Origin: Candidatus Hydrogenedentota bacterium
GTDB taxonomy: Bacteria; Hydrogenedentota; Hydrogenedentia; Hydrogenedentales; JAEUWI01
Direction: 5' to 3'
Assembly: GCA_016182605.1 (NCBI GenBank)
Contig: JACPGE010000098.1
Span: 1 to 64,000 of the forward strand
DNA: 64,000 nucleotides
The notes under the pieces were generated by a model, which ran no database searches, was not told the DNA's origin, and was given only the letters and a program-made list of their open reading frames with translations. Positions 25,721 to 34,621 of this stretch are shown here, one piece after another. Each line of letters begins with the position of its first letter. The stretch's first letter is position 1. The translations under genes and the position numbers were made by a program.

Positions 25721-27130
25721 TTATTCTGCTTGGCTGCGCCGGAACAGCCGCAGGGTAAATGCAGTGATTGCCGCCATAAGCGCCGCAATCGAAATCCAGG
25801 CGCCCGCGGGGAGGCTATTGGGGGGCAGCACCATCAACGTAAAAGGCGCTGTTTCGACGAGGGCCTTGTTGCCATTATTGAAGGCACAGGTGTAAATGCC
25901 CGCATCCGATTCCAGAACCGGATCGAAAATCAGCGAGGGGGAATCCACGCCGGTCAGACGTTCCCCCTCGGTCACGATGGGAACGCCGCCTCGATACCAG
26001 CTATGTCCCGTGCCTGCGGGGGCCGTCAACACGAGGCCGTGGCCATCTTGAATGAAGCCGTTGGCGCGGCTGCTTTCGATGGCGCCGCCCCCGGTGTCAT
26101 CGGGTTCGGCAATTTGGTATAGGCTGGGCCGCCAATTCAAGAGCGAGCAGCGCATGCGCCGTGCCTGTTCCGGTGTGAATTCGAACATACAGGCGTCGTC
26201 TGTATAGTCCATATAATTGTGGATGGGATCCGGCGAGGCATTGCACGAGGTGGCCGCCGCGGGGCAGCCATAGTTCTCGAAGGCTTCCGGATTCGTGTCA
26301 CAAATGAGATCGGCCGTGTTATAACAGCCTGGCGCGGCAGCATCGTCACAGCCGCTCTCGAAGGTGTGGAGCAGACCCAGGTAATGCCCCACTTCGTGTG
26401 TGGCCGTTCGGCCCAGGTCGTAGGGCACGAAGCCGGAATCCTTGCCGAAAGCGGCGTGGAGTATTACTACGCCATCTTGCGAATTCCCGGCCGCATTGTA
26501 TTGAGGCAGGATGGCATAGCCCAGCGCCCCCCCGGCGGTATTGGTGTAGATGTTTAGGTAGCGGTGGGTGTCCCATGCCAGGACCGACTTGTAATTCGCC
26601 ACATCGTCAAACCAATCATTGTTGGTTGATCGGGTTATCCCGGTGGTGGGCTGTCCATCGGGGTCTTCCGTGGCCAAGTAAAACTCGATCTGCACGTCAG
26701 TGCCGTCTGCGCCACTGGATGCGGGCAGGGCGAGGAAGTCCTCGTTCAATACATCGATCTGGCTCAAAATCATTGCGTCGGAGAGGGCTCCGTCACCATT
26801 GGTGTTCATAATGACATGAACTACCACGGGAATCCGGTACCGTTCCACTTCTGGCGCGTACTCGCCCGCGGGGTTGGTGGCAAGGAAGGAGCAATCGGCC
26901 TGGCTGCCTTTGGGGGAGGGGCCGGCCTTGCTCGTGCCGGTTTTGCAGCGCAGGCCATTCGCCTTGAAATAGTCTGAACCGAGATAGGCGCCCCATGAAT
27001 CAAAGGTGTAGCCGCCGGCATGAATGACGCCATTGGCTTGACGTTCAAACTGCGGTTGGGCATCCGATGAACTGGCAATCAGCGCGGCCGCGAGGGCGCA
27101 ACACACCCCTACTGGTAGATACTTCGCCAT
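25721..27130 (-). CDS. Secreted M43-type metzincin protease with Ig-like domain and C-terminal anchor
   Basis: 469 residues from the ATG at 27130 (AAGGAAG upstream; the earlier in-frame start adds 13 non-signal residues). Signal peptide ends at about residue 24. The zinc site HEVGHYLGLLH (245-255) and Met-turn NYMDY (305-309) define a metzincin of the cytophagalysin/pappalysin family (M43). Residues about 355-430 resemble an Ig-like domain (LESDAGIYTCAFNN). The tail has a proline/glycine turn, one hydrophobic helix and RRSQAE, like an exosortase- or rhombosortase-type sorting signal. It should be an exported protease held at the surface until processed. Cleavage specificity is unknown. Confidence 0.85.
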   Translation of the reverse strand: MAKYLPVGVCCALAAALIASSSDAQPQFERQANGVIHAGGYTFDSWGAYLGSDYFKANGLRCKTGTSKAGPSPKGSQADCSFLATNPAGEYAPEVERYRIPVVVHVIMNTNGDGALSDAMILSQIDVLNEDFLALPASSGADGTDVQIEFYLATEDPDGQPTTGITRSTNNDWFDDVANYKSVLAWDTHRYLNIYTNTAGGALGYAILPQYNAAGNSQDGVVILHAAFGKDSGFVPYDLGRTATHEVGHYLGLLHTFESGCDDAAAPGCYNTADLICDTNPEAFENYGCPAAATSCNASPDPIHNYMDYTDDACMFEFTPEQARRMRCSLLNWRPSLYQIAEPDDTGGGAIESSRANGFIQDGHGLVLTAPAGTGHSWYRGGVPIVTEGERLTGVDSPSLIFDPVLESDAGIYTCAFNNGNKALVETAPFTLMVLPPNSLPAGAWISIAALMAAITAFTLRLFRRSQAE

Positions 27131-27415
27131 GGCGTGTCTTCCTTTGTTGGGTAGAATTTCCGAAAGCACTACGCTATCACAGCGCGCTTCTTGATTCTAC
27201 CTTGGGGAAGGCGGCCCGGCCCGGGCCGCGCGCGGGCGCCATGTGTGACCCAGGAAGGTTTTTGCCTCCGCTTCATTGCCGTGCGGGATGTGGCGGCGTT
27301 GTGCTATGCTCAGTCCCATCCAGCGACACCGCGCCCAACGTGGCGTTGGGGGCCGGCAGCGCTCCCGGAGATGCGTTGGGGCGAGTTGTAAAGGGCGGGC
27401 TAGATTGAACATACG

Positions 27416-28453
27416 ATGCTGAACGGAGTGCCGAGAATACTGATTGTGCGCTTGAGCGCCATTGGCGATGTGGTCCGGGTCTTGCCCGCTTTGCACGCGC
27501 TCCGGGATCGATACCCCAATGCTCAAATCGACTGGGCCGTGGAGCCGAAATCCCAGGACGTGATCTCGGATCACCCCATGCTGGATCAGGTGCTCGTCTA
27601 CGAACGGGAAGAGGGTTTTGTCGAGGGGGCAAAGAAGTTCAGGGAGTTTTGCCGCGTTGTCAAGGGGAATCGCTATGACATCGTGGTGGATTTTCACGGC
27701 CTCTTCAAGACAGGCTTGATCATGAGGGCCTCGCGCGCAAAACGCCGCATCTGCTTTGCCCCCCCGCGCGCACAGGAAATGAGCCACCTTTTTGGGAACG
27801 AACGGGTGAGTCTTGTTTCCGGGCGCATGAACCGGGTGGAGGAGAACTTGGAACTGTGCAAGGAGCTGGATGCGAAGCGGCACACGCTGGATGTGATCAT
27901 AGCCATACCGGAGGCGGTGCAGGACGGGATTGACGACTATATCGCCGACGAGTTTCATGGCGACAAAGACATCATCAATGTGCATGTTCCGGTGGATCGG
28001 AAGGAAAAGCAGTGGCCCTTGAGCCACTACGCAGCGCTGGTGGACATGCTGCTTTCGGACGGGCGCTTTGAGGTCTTGCTGACCCGGGGCCCCGGGCAGG
28101 AATCGTTGGTGGAGGAGGTGCTGTCTCTTGCCAGGCGAAAGCCGCACGTGGCCCCGGAGACGCCCGATCTGAAGCATTATGCGGCGCTGGTGCAGCATTG
28201 CGCGCTGTATGTGGGCGGGGATACAGGCCCGATGCACATTGCGGCGGCCATGGGCACGCCGGTACTGGCCATTTTCGGCGGCACCTCGCCGGAGAAGCAC
28301 GGGCCGATGCAGCAGCCCGCGCGGGTGTTGTACAAGGGGCCGAAGAATCTGGATCGCCACCTTGGCGTGGACGAGGCGCGGCCCTTTCTGGAGGCGATCG
28401 CCCCGGAAGAAGTGTATGATACCTGCATAGAAATGTTGTTTGGGAAGAAGTAG
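27416..28453 (+). CDS. Glycosyltransferase family 9 (heptosyltransferase-like)
   Basis: 345 residues. The opening PRILIVRLSAIGDVVRVLPALHAL is the acceptor-side Rossmann motif of GT9 enzymes. The C-terminal YVGGDTGPMHIAAAMGTP segment contains the D-T-G-P-M-H motif that binds the ADP-sugar donor. GT9 members add heptose to the lipopolysaccharide inner core at the cytoplasmic face of the inner membrane, supporting a Gram-negative envelope. The ATG is preceded only by a weak purine stretch. No other core-assembly gene is adjacent, though a GmhA-like isomerase sits at 44 kb. Donor sugar and acceptor are not determined. Confidence 0.9.
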   Translation: MLNGVPRILIVRLSAIGDVVRVLPALHALRDRYPNAQIDWAVEPKSQDVISDHPMLDQVLVYEREEGFVEGAKKFREFCRVVKGNRYDIVVDFHGLFKTGLIMRASRAKRRICFAPPRAQEMSHLFGNERVSLVSGRMNRVEENLELCKELDAKRHTLDVIIAIPEAVQDGIDDYIADEFHGDKDIINVHVPVDRKEKQWPLSHYAALVDMLLSDGRFEVLLTRGPGQESLVEEVLSLARRKPHVAPETPDLKHYAALVQHCALYVGGDTGPMHIAAAMGTPVLAIFGGTSPEKHGPMQQPARVLYKGPKNLDRHLGVDEARPFLEAIAPEEVYDTCIEMLFGKK

Positions 28454-28706
28454 GAAAATAGATAAGCGAATATTAAATTGGAACAGGGCCCCATCCGGCA
28501 CGCTCCACACCTGCCAGACGGTGAGACAAACGCGCTAGCCCTCATCCAAGCGTTTCCCGGCCCATACTGCGAAGCGGATGCCGATAGTTCCTCCGGGGGG
28601 TATTCCCAATCCCCGCTGCCTCCAGATCCTCCGAGTGTGGGAGCGTGTGTGCGCTTCTTCTGTCGATGCGCCGGAGGAGCCTTCTGGTGCCCAATCGATG
28701 GATCTC

Positions 28707-28917
28707 ATCCCGCATATTTCACCACCCGATGGGCTTCTGAAGTTGTAGCGGTCTATTTTGCGGTGAAATCTGTTCGGCGTGACGCCAGTGTGGACATTCA
28801 CCGGGCGGGGCTAACCCGCAGGCTGTTTGAGTCTCTTGAATCCAGTATCGATGCAGTTGCACTGAGCAAACAAAGCTCGTGGATGCAAGACCCCCAAGCC
28901 CATGATTTATCTGGATT
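28707..28917 (+). repeat. 210-bp palindromic repeat, degraded copy A
   Basis: Begins CCCGCATATTTCACCAC like the intact copies and keeps the GCGTGACG and CATTCACCGGGC landmarks, but its hairpin arms have drifted. The right arm reads GCGGTGAAATC, and the end reads CCATGATTTATCTGG. Confidence 0.65.
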
Positions 28918-29059
28918 GCCTGCATGGCTGGAAGCGCAAGGATTCGTTTCGCCTGCAGGAGCCGGTGTATATAGGGCATGGCCGTATAGTATGGGGTTGC
29001 TTTATGATGCCTGCCCGCTTTCCTCGCTTCCGTCGGGTTGCAACGTAGCGGCCCCCCCC

Positions 29060-29269
29060 TAACCCGCATATTTCACCACTTCAAAGCTTCTTGGTAACGA
29101 GTTCGACTTGGAAGGTGGTGAAATATGCTCAGCGTGACGATGGTGCTGGCGTTCACCGGGCAGGATAAATCACGGGCTGTCTGGTGATGCCGCCGAGCAT
29201 GTTGGGCAATTGCGGGTCCAAGAAGGAGTTGCGGAGCGAACACGTGGAGCCCGTGATTTATCCGGGCTA
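29060..29269 (+). repeat. 210-bp palindromic repeat, intact copy B
   Basis: GCATATTTCACCAC (29066-29079) pairs perfectly with GTGGTGAAATATGC (29115-29128). AAATCACGGGC (29167-29177) pairs perfectly with GCCCGTGATTT (29249-29259). The outer ends (TAACCCGCATATTTCAC and GTGATTTATCCGGGCTA) are imperfect inverted repeats of each other. It is exactly as long as copy C at 34003-34212. Confidence 0.85.
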
Positions 29270-29557
29270 ATAGCAATCCGGTGGCGCTACCGCCAGAATG
29301 GAGTGGGCAAAGCGCTCATCGGTCGTGGCAGAATCGAATGCCGGCCAGATGGGTTTCACCAGTGCCGGTCCAGAGACTGTTCTTGTGCTTCGCTATGTAA
29401 CGATCTGCATGGATGGATTTGCGGGGTTTGTTCACCTCGCCGCCTATTTCAGGCACCTGGCTTTGGTGGTAGAAGGTAGCGTTTCGACGATTGGATTTTG
29501 AAAGATATGGAATTTGGCGCCGGGAGAAATCGGGGAATTGCCGGAAGACAGAATTGG

Positions 29558-30256
29558 CTATCGGCGTGGTTTTGGTTCTCCAACTGTTCCACGTGGAACA
29601 GACCCATGTGGGTGGGTTTTCTGGACGACGAAGAGTTCACCTCTTCGAAGCCCTTCGGTTTTCCACAAGTCATCCACACGTTCCACGTGGAACAGTTCGG
29701 AGTCGAATCCTAGCGGATCGCCGCTCTGGCATAGAAATACGGAGCCGGGTCTCATAAATTTTGCCACAGCCCCTTCGATTTGGCGCGGTTTCTCCACAGC
29801 CCTTGCCGAGAAACTCGTAAAGTCACCCCGGTCCGGTAACTCTGGAAAGTGGCCACAGAAAACAGACACGTTTTTGAGCCCGCATGTGGCCTTGATTTTT
29901 TCGAGAAAGCCGTACTTTACTTCCGATCGCTCCAATGCGACGAAATCAATCCCGGGAGAGGCAAGCGCCAAGACCATCACCGGAAAGCCGCTGCCACTTC
30001 CAATATCGAGGTGCGCACCGCCCGCACCATAAAATGACCCTATGATGGGTAGCAAGGACAACGAGTCAACCACATGCCGATCAATCAAGTGCTTCAAATC
30101 GGCGGCCGAAACGAGGTGGTGGCGAGGATTCCATTCCTGGAGCACTGCCAGGTAGCGTTTCAGCCCTGCATAGAAATTATCCGGTACTTCGATGTCCCCT
30201 TGATTCAGAATCTGAATGGCACGGGATAGATTGGCATTGTGGAGGCTCAAGTTCAC
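29558..30256 (-). CDS. rsmG: 16S rRNA m7G527 methyltransferase RsmG
   Basis: 232 residues. It methylates N7 of G527 in 16S rRNA using S-adenosylmethionine; loss gives low-level streptomycin resistance. The HVVDSL motif (61-66) and SAM-binding loop DIGSGSGFP (84-92) are typical, with SARA near residue 165. The last 65 residues extend past the conserved core. They contain the codons FHVER and VPRGTV, which are the two parS-like palindromes read as protein. In many bacteria rsmG (gidB) lies beside parAB near the origin; here parAB is not in the window but the parS sites are. The next gene to the right diverges. Confidence 0.92.
   Translation of the reverse strand: MNLSLHNANLSRAIQILNQGDIEVPDNFYAGLKRYLAVLQEWNPRHHLVSAADLKHLIDRHVVDSLSLLPIIGSFYGAGGAHLDIGSGSGFPVMVLALASPGIDFVALERSEVKYGFLEKIKATCGLKNVSVFCGHFPELPDRGDFTSFSARAVEKPRQIEGAVAKFMRPGSVFLCQSGDPLGFDSELFHVERVDDLWKTEGLRRGELFVVQKTHPHGSVPRGTVGEPKPRR
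29585..29600. promoter_or_regulatory. parS-like centromere site 1
   Basis: TGTTCCACGTGGAACA, a perfect 16-bp palindrome two symmetrical changes from the widespread parS consensus TGTTTCACGTGAAACA. It should be bound by ParB and nucleate partition complexes and SMC loading. It lies within the 3' end of rsmG. Confidence 0.8.
29679..29694. promoter_or_regulatory. parS-like centromere site 2
   Basis: CGTTCCACGTGGAACA, 15 of 16 bases identical to site 1, 79 bp away, also inside rsmG coding sequence. Two closely spaced copies make chance unlikely. Confidence 0.8.
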
Positions 30257-30571
30257 ACATCCCTACTGATTGGTGCTGGAGGGAGCATAGTATAGGATAA
30301 GCGGGATCTACAAGACCAGCCTTCGAGGCCTTTCTTTCAGCCTTATTCGCCTTGACCGGGGCGAAAACATCCAATGGGCCTGCAAACGCGCACAAACCGG
30401 GACTCAGGAACGAATCGCGCTATTTTTCTAGCTTATAATTTTAATTTACGAACCATGCGCATTTACAGGGGTTTCGTTGACTTGCGCCAGGCCCTGTGCT
30501 ATGGTTTGAACTCCCCTGAACGGGCCGCGCCGCGTGCCGGACCGGAATCCCACGGCACAGGAACTGGATGC
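30257..30571. other. Intergenic region between rsmG and the mutase gene
   Basis: 315 bp. It contains the promoter at 30477-30505 and, just upstream of that, an AT-rich tract (30421-30450) that could act as an UP element. No gene and no repeat seen. Confidence 0.5.
30477..30505 (+). promoter_or_regulatory. Promoter of the ApgM-type mutase gene
   Basis: TTGACT (30477-30482), 17 bp spacer, TATGGT (30500-30505), with TG one base before the -10. The leader to the GTG start is about 60 nt. Confidence 0.7.
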
Positions 30572-31816
30572 GTGAAGTACATTATTTTGTTAGGTGATGG
30601 CATGGCCGATTGGCCCTTGCCCGAATATGGGGATCGCACCCCGCTGGAAGTGGCAAGAACGCCCGCCATCGATACCGTCGTGCGTCTGGGAATGATTGGC
30701 CAGTTCTGTCCTATACCCGAGGGGCTGCCTGCAGGGAGCGATGTCGGCAACCTGTCCATGTTTGGTTACGATCCTCGCGCTGCTTTCACTGGCCGTGCCC
30801 CCATCGAAGCCGCCAATCAGGGCATTGCGCTGGCGGCGGACGAGGTGGCGTTCCGGTGCAATTTGGTGAATATCGAACAAGCCCGAATGCGGGATTTCAC
30901 GGCAGGCCATATTGAAACCGAGGAGGCGCGTCCCCTGATCGCGGCCTTGAATGCGGCCTATCGTGAGCAATTTCCGGAGGTGCGCTTCTATCCCGGCGTG
31001 AGTTACCGGCATCTTGCGGTGGTGAAGGCAACGGAGACGGTATCCTTGGACTCGTTGCGGCGCATCCAGGCAGAGCCCCCCCACAACATAACGGATCGGG
31101 AAGTGGCAGCCTATTTGCCTTCGGGCGCGGGCAGCGACTGGATTCGGGCGATGATGGATCAATCCGTGGGCGTGCTTGCGGAAGCGCCGGAAAACAGCGC
31201 GCGTCAAGCCGCGGGCAAGCTGCCAGCCACGTCGATCTGGCTCTGGGGCCAGGGCACCGCGCCCGAGGTGGAACCGTACCGCACCAAGTTTGGCTTGACG
31301 GGAGCGGTCATTTCCGCAGTGGACTTGGTGATGGGTATCGGTGTCTGTGCAGGGCTGGAGGTCGTTCGTGTGCCTGGCGCCACGGGCTGGATAGATACCA
31401 ACTACGAGGGCAAGGTGCAGGCCGGCCTGGACGCGCTGCAGCGCCATGATTTTGTCTACATCCACCTGGAAGCGCCCGACGAGACGGCGCACCAGGGCCG
31501 GGCAGACCTGAAGATTCAGGCGATCGAGGACTTCGACGCGCGGATCGTGGCGCCTTGCCTGAACTATCTGGCGCAGCATCCGGACACGCGCATTCTGGTG
31601 GCGCCCGATCACTACACCACAATCCAGACCAAGACCCACGCCGGCGGACCGGTGCCCTTTGCATTGTGCGGGGCGGGCGTTCCGGCCGATGGCCATGGAC
31701 GATACAGCGAGCGCGAATCCCGTGAATCAGATATATTAATAGAGCAGGGATACACCCTAATCGAATCGTTCCTGAATCCGGCGCCGCTGGATATCGGGGC
31801 CGTCGCAGCGCCATAA
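30572..31816 (+). CDS. ApgM-type phosphoglycerate mutase / proposed homoserine kinase
   Basis: 414 residues from a GTG at 30572, where homology begins (VKYIILLGDGMADWPL); the open frame upstream crosses the promoter. The protein belongs to the alkaline-phosphatase-fold, archaeal-type cofactor-independent phosphoglycerate mutases: metal ligands in GDGMAD, the GSDVGNLSMFGYDP region with the phosphorylated serine, and the late HLEAPDETAHQG and VAPDHYT motifs. A bacterial subgroup has been proposed to act as homoserine kinase in organisms lacking ThrB. With citramalate synthase next door (200-bp gap) an amino-acid role is plausible, but glycolytic mutase activity is equally compatible with the sequence. 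Confidence 0.8.
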   Translation: MKYIILLGDGMADWPLPEYGDRTPLEVARTPAIDTVVRLGMIGQFCPIPEGLPAGSDVGNLSMFGYDPRAAFTGRAPIEAANQGIALAADEVAFRCNLVNIEQARMRDFTAGHIETEEARPLIAALNAAYREQFPEVRFYPGVSYRHLAVVKATETVSLDSLRRIQAEPPHNITDREVAAYLPSGAGSDWIRAMMDQSVGVLAEAPENSARQAAGKLPATSIWLWGQGTAPEVEPYRTKFGLTGAVISAVDLVMGIGVCAGLEVVRVPGATGWIDTNYEGKVQAGLDALQRHDFVYIHLEAPDETAHQGRADLKIQAIEDFDARIVAPCLNYLAQHPDTRILVAPDHYTTIQTKTHAGGPVPFALCGAGVPADGHGRYSERESRESDILIEQGYTLIESFLNPAPLDIGAVAAP

Positions 31817-32016
31817 AGAACGATCCTGCCGGCGGCGCAAAGGTGCACACCCGCTTGACTGTCCGGTATACTTGCGGTTTGCGGCCGGAAACTGGAGCGG
31901 GTGAAGCGCCTTCGGCAGCGGATGTCTTCACTGGGTCCCCGCCCTCCCCGGCCCGGATCTGCCGCCAACCCTCCTTCAGGCCGCAAGGGGCGAATTGCAA
32001 CCAGGAGATAGTTTCC

Positions 32017-33603
32017 GTGGGCCAACGCATAGACATGTACGACACGACGCTGCGCGATGGAGCGCAGGGTCCGGGGGTGAAATTCTCTTCCGACGATCAG
32101 CTTCAGGTGGTGCGTGAACTGGACGCGTTGGGCATCGCGTATATTGAGGGCGGCCAGCCTGGGTCCAATCCCAAGGCGGTGGAACTGTTTCAGCGGACTC
32201 GAGACATGGAGTTGAAGACCGCGAAGATGGCCGCTTTCGGCAGCACGCGCAATCCGAAGTCGGCAGTGGAAGACGACAGCAATATCAAGGCTTTGCTGAG
32301 CGCCGAGACAGAGATTGTAACGATCTTCGCGAAGAGTTCGCCGACTCACGCTACAGATATTCTGCGGGTCTCGCTGGACGAGAACCTGATTATCGTGGAA
32401 GAGTCCGTGCGGTATCTGAAAGAACAGGGCCGCCGTGTTTTCCTGGACGGCGAGCATTTTTTCGACGGATACTTTGAAGACGCCGGGTATGCCCTGGCGG
32501 TGATGGAGCGCGGCTGGAACGCGGGCGCGGAAGTCTTGATACTTTGCGAAACCAATGGCGGCCGGCTGCCCCATGAAGTGGCCGCGGCAACCCGTGCGGT
32601 TCGCGCCCGCATTCCGGGAGCGCGCATCGGTATTCATACCCACAATGACGCGGGATGCGCCGTGGCCAATTCGCTGGCCTCGGTCCAGGAGGGCGCGAGC
32701 CATGTGCAGGGCACGATCAATGGCTATGGCGAGCGCACAGGCAATGTGGACCTGTGCACCGTTATTCCGAACCTGCAATTGAAGATGGGTTACGACGTTC
32801 TTCATGAATCTCAGCTCGCGCGGCTTACGCATGTGTCCCACGTTGTGGCGGAGCTGGCCAACATGACGCCGCGCGATCACCAGCCCTTTGTGGGCCGCGA
32901 TGCCTTCACACACAAAGGCGGCATGCACGCAGACGCGGTGCGGAAGATGAAGGCCAGCTACGAACATATCAATCCGGATTTGGTGGGCAACCGGACGCAC
33001 ATTGCCGTGAGCGAAGTGTCGGGGCGCAGCAGCCTGATACAAAAATCGGTGGAATTTGGAATTTCCCTCGATCGAGACAAGCCCGAGGCCCGGATCATTC
33101 TCGATCAGGTGAAAGAGCTGGAGAATGAGGGCTACGAGTTTGAAGGGGCCGACGCATCGCTTGAACTGATCATGCGCAAGGCCATTGGAAGCCACCGCAG
33201 TTTCTTTGAAACGCTCGCGTTTCACGCCCACGTGAACCACATCAGCAACGATGCGGCCACGCTTTCGGAAGGCGCGGTGAAGCTGCGCCTGCCTGGAGGG
33301 GAAGAGATCCATACGGTGTCGGAAGGCGACGGGCCGGTGGACGCGCTGAACAAGGCCTTGCGGAAAGCGCTTGAAGGGATCTATCCGGAGCTGGCCTCGG
33401 TGCACCTGGAAGACTACAAGGTGCGCATTTTAGACGGAAAACTGGCGACACAGGCGAAAACACGGGTCTTGATCGAATCGAGCGACAAAGAGAGCACCTG
33501 GAGCACCGTGGGGGTATCGGAGAACATCATCACGGCGTCGTACCGGGCCTTGGTGGACAGTATCGAATACAAGCTGTTGCGCACGCGCGGCATGCAAGAT
33601 TGA
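32017..33603 (+). CDS. cimA: Citramalate synthase (LeuA-family)
   Basis: 528 residues from the GTG at 32017, preceded by AGGAGA. It condenses acetyl-CoA with pyruvate to (R)-citramalate, the threonine-independent entry to isoleucine. DTTLRDGAQ (about 9-17) is the HMGL-like active-site motif. HTHNDAGCAVANS carries the metal-binding histidines and NGYGERTGNVDLC completes the barrel. The C-terminal 150 residues are the LeuA dimerisation/regulatory domain, where isoleucine or leucine feedback would act. Citramalate synthase and 2-isopropylmalate synthase are hard to separate by eye. The length and the GAQGPGVKFSSDDQL stretch match the long TIGR00977-type citramalate synthases. Confidence 0.85.
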   Translation: MGQRIDMYDTTLRDGAQGPGVKFSSDDQLQVVRELDALGIAYIEGGQPGSNPKAVELFQRTRDMELKTAKMAAFGSTRNPKSAVEDDSNIKALLSAETEIVTIFAKSSPTHATDILRVSLDENLIIVEESVRYLKEQGRRVFLDGEHFFDGYFEDAGYALAVMERGWNAGAEVLILCETNGGRLPHEVAAATRAVRARIPGARIGIHTHNDAGCAVANSLASVQEGASHVQGTINGYGERTGNVDLCTVIPNLQLKMGYDVLHESQLARLTHVSHVVAELANMTPRDHQPFVGRDAFTHKGGMHADAVRKMKASYEHINPDLVGNRTHIAVSEVSGRSSLIQKSVEFGISLDRDKPEARIILDQVKELENEGYEFEGADASLELIMRKAIGSHRSFFETLAFHAHVNHISNDAATLSEGAVKLRLPGGEEIHTVSEGDGPVDALNKALRKALEGIYPELASVHLEDYKVRILDGKLATQAKTRVLIESSDKESTWSTVGVSENIITASYRALVDSIEYKLLRTRGMQD

Positions 33604-33690
33604 CCAAAGGTCAGCCTTGCTAATTCTGTGAAGATGTAGTACGATACGAGCGTATGGGGCGGCTGTGACGAAATGAACAGGGGAGGTTTC

Positions 33691-34005
33691 ATGGAAGTTC
33701 GATCTGCCGAGGGTGTGTTGTTTCAACTGCACCGGAGGCTCCTTTTCCCATTGGGCGCATTGATTGTGGCTCTTTATGTAGGCAATCTCCTGTTGCCGAT
33801 TCTCAATCCGGTGCAGGATGCATTTTGCTTCGCAATCATGGGGATCACGGTGGGTTCCGAACTGGCTTACCGGACCCTGCGCGAATGGAACCGGCAGAAG
33901 AAACTCGACGCGCTCGACGTGCCCTTCTGGTTCTTTTTCGGCCTGCTGTTTGCCCTGCTTTCCGGTGTGAAACTGCTGCGGCTTGTTTGGGAGCAAGTGC
34001 TCTAG
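33691..34005 (+). CDS. Small membrane protein of unknown function
   Basis: 104 residues. I start at the ATG at 33691 because AGGGGAGG lies six bases before it; an ATG 18 bases earlier has no such site. Two or three hydrophobic helices are visible: LLFPLGALIVALYVGNLLLPIL (about 19-40), DAFCFAIMGITVGSELAY (about 43-60) and WFFFGLLFALLSGVKLL (about 80-97). A basic loop (REWNRQKKLD) separates the last two. No known family comes to mind. The stop codon TAG is also the first base triplet of repeat copy C, so the repeat inserted exactly at the gene's end or the gene uses it as its 3' end. Confidence 0.65.
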   Translation: MEVRSAEGVLFQLHRRLLFPLGALIVALYVGNLLLPILNPVQDAFCFAIMGITVGSELAYRTLREWNRQKKLDALDVPFWFFFGLLFALLSGVKLLRLVWEQVL

Positions 34006-34212
34006 CCCGCATATTTCACCACTCTGAGGCCTCCAGATTAGATTCGGATTGGCCACGTGGTGAAATATGCTCAGCGTAACGTCGATGCTGGCGTTCACTG
34101 GGCAGGCTAAATCACGGGCTGCCTGGCGATGCCGCCGTGCATGTTGTGGTGATTGTGGATGTACGAAAGAGTTCCGAAACGAACGCATGGAGCCCGTGAT
34201 TTATCCGGGCTA
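34003..34212 (+). repeat. 210-bp palindromic repeat, intact copy C
   Basis: Starts TAGCCCGCATATTTCACCAC, with the complementary arm GTGGTGAAATATGC about 35 bp on. The AAATCACGGGC / GCCCGTGATTT pair follows, and the copy ends TTATCCGGGCTA. Loop sequences differ from copy B while stems are preserved, which suggests selection on structure. Confidence 0.85.
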
Positions 34213-34621
34213 GCAGTCCGCGTTCGAGTTTTGCAACGGGCTGCTAGCCGCACATTGCGCCACTTCGCCACTACTTTGGCAACAGCTTCTCTTAGGAACG
34301 TGGTGAACTATGCCCAGCGTGACACTGGACGCCGCGCGGATGCATCCCCACGGCCATGGAGATTCTCCCGCAGTAGCCAATACGCTACAGGTCTCGCAAC
34401 AGGTTTGTAGTCCTTGACCGAAAGCACACGCGGCCCAGAGAATATTGCGCAATCTGCGAAAACTTGAAATTTGACCACCTTTGATTGGTTGGGTTATCCT
34501 CTTTTTTCAGATTTCACACCAGGCGTTGCGCAGCCTATTGGGATGGGCCGCATTATTGAAAGGGGTTGAAGCCTTAAAGGTAGTTGCTACGTTGCAAACG
34601 CGTTCGCCCAGGAATTCACCC
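34213..34621. other. Intergenic region with a half repeat (copy D)
   Basis: About 410 bp before the histidine kinase. From 34245 to about 34340 it resembles the first half of the repeat family (TAGCCGCACATTGCGCCAC, then GTGGTGAACTATGCCCAGCGTGAC in separated arms) but lacks the second half. The rest contains no gene I can support. The open frame of the kinase extends back to 34481, without an SD. Confidence 0.55.

Larger units (their letters stand above)
28454..29557. other. 1.1-kb gene-free region with palindromic repeats
   Basis: No convincing coding sequence. An open plus frame at 28478-29062 runs through a repeat copy, has no recognisable domain and an odd composition, so I do not call it. 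The region holds two members of the 210-bp repeat family (28707-28917 degraded, 29060-29269 intact). The remaining stretch to the rsmG stop (29270-29557) shows nothing recognisable. Confidence 0.6.

Noticed and set aside
28478-29062. Open plus-strand frame of 194 codons
   Set aside because: It crosses repeat copy A, has low-complexity composition, no SD and no domain; I treat the region as non-coding.
29239-29254. ACACGTGGAGC inside repeat copy B as a third parS site
   Set aside because: Only the central CACGTG-like core matches and the outer bases are not palindromic; it is not kept in copy C.
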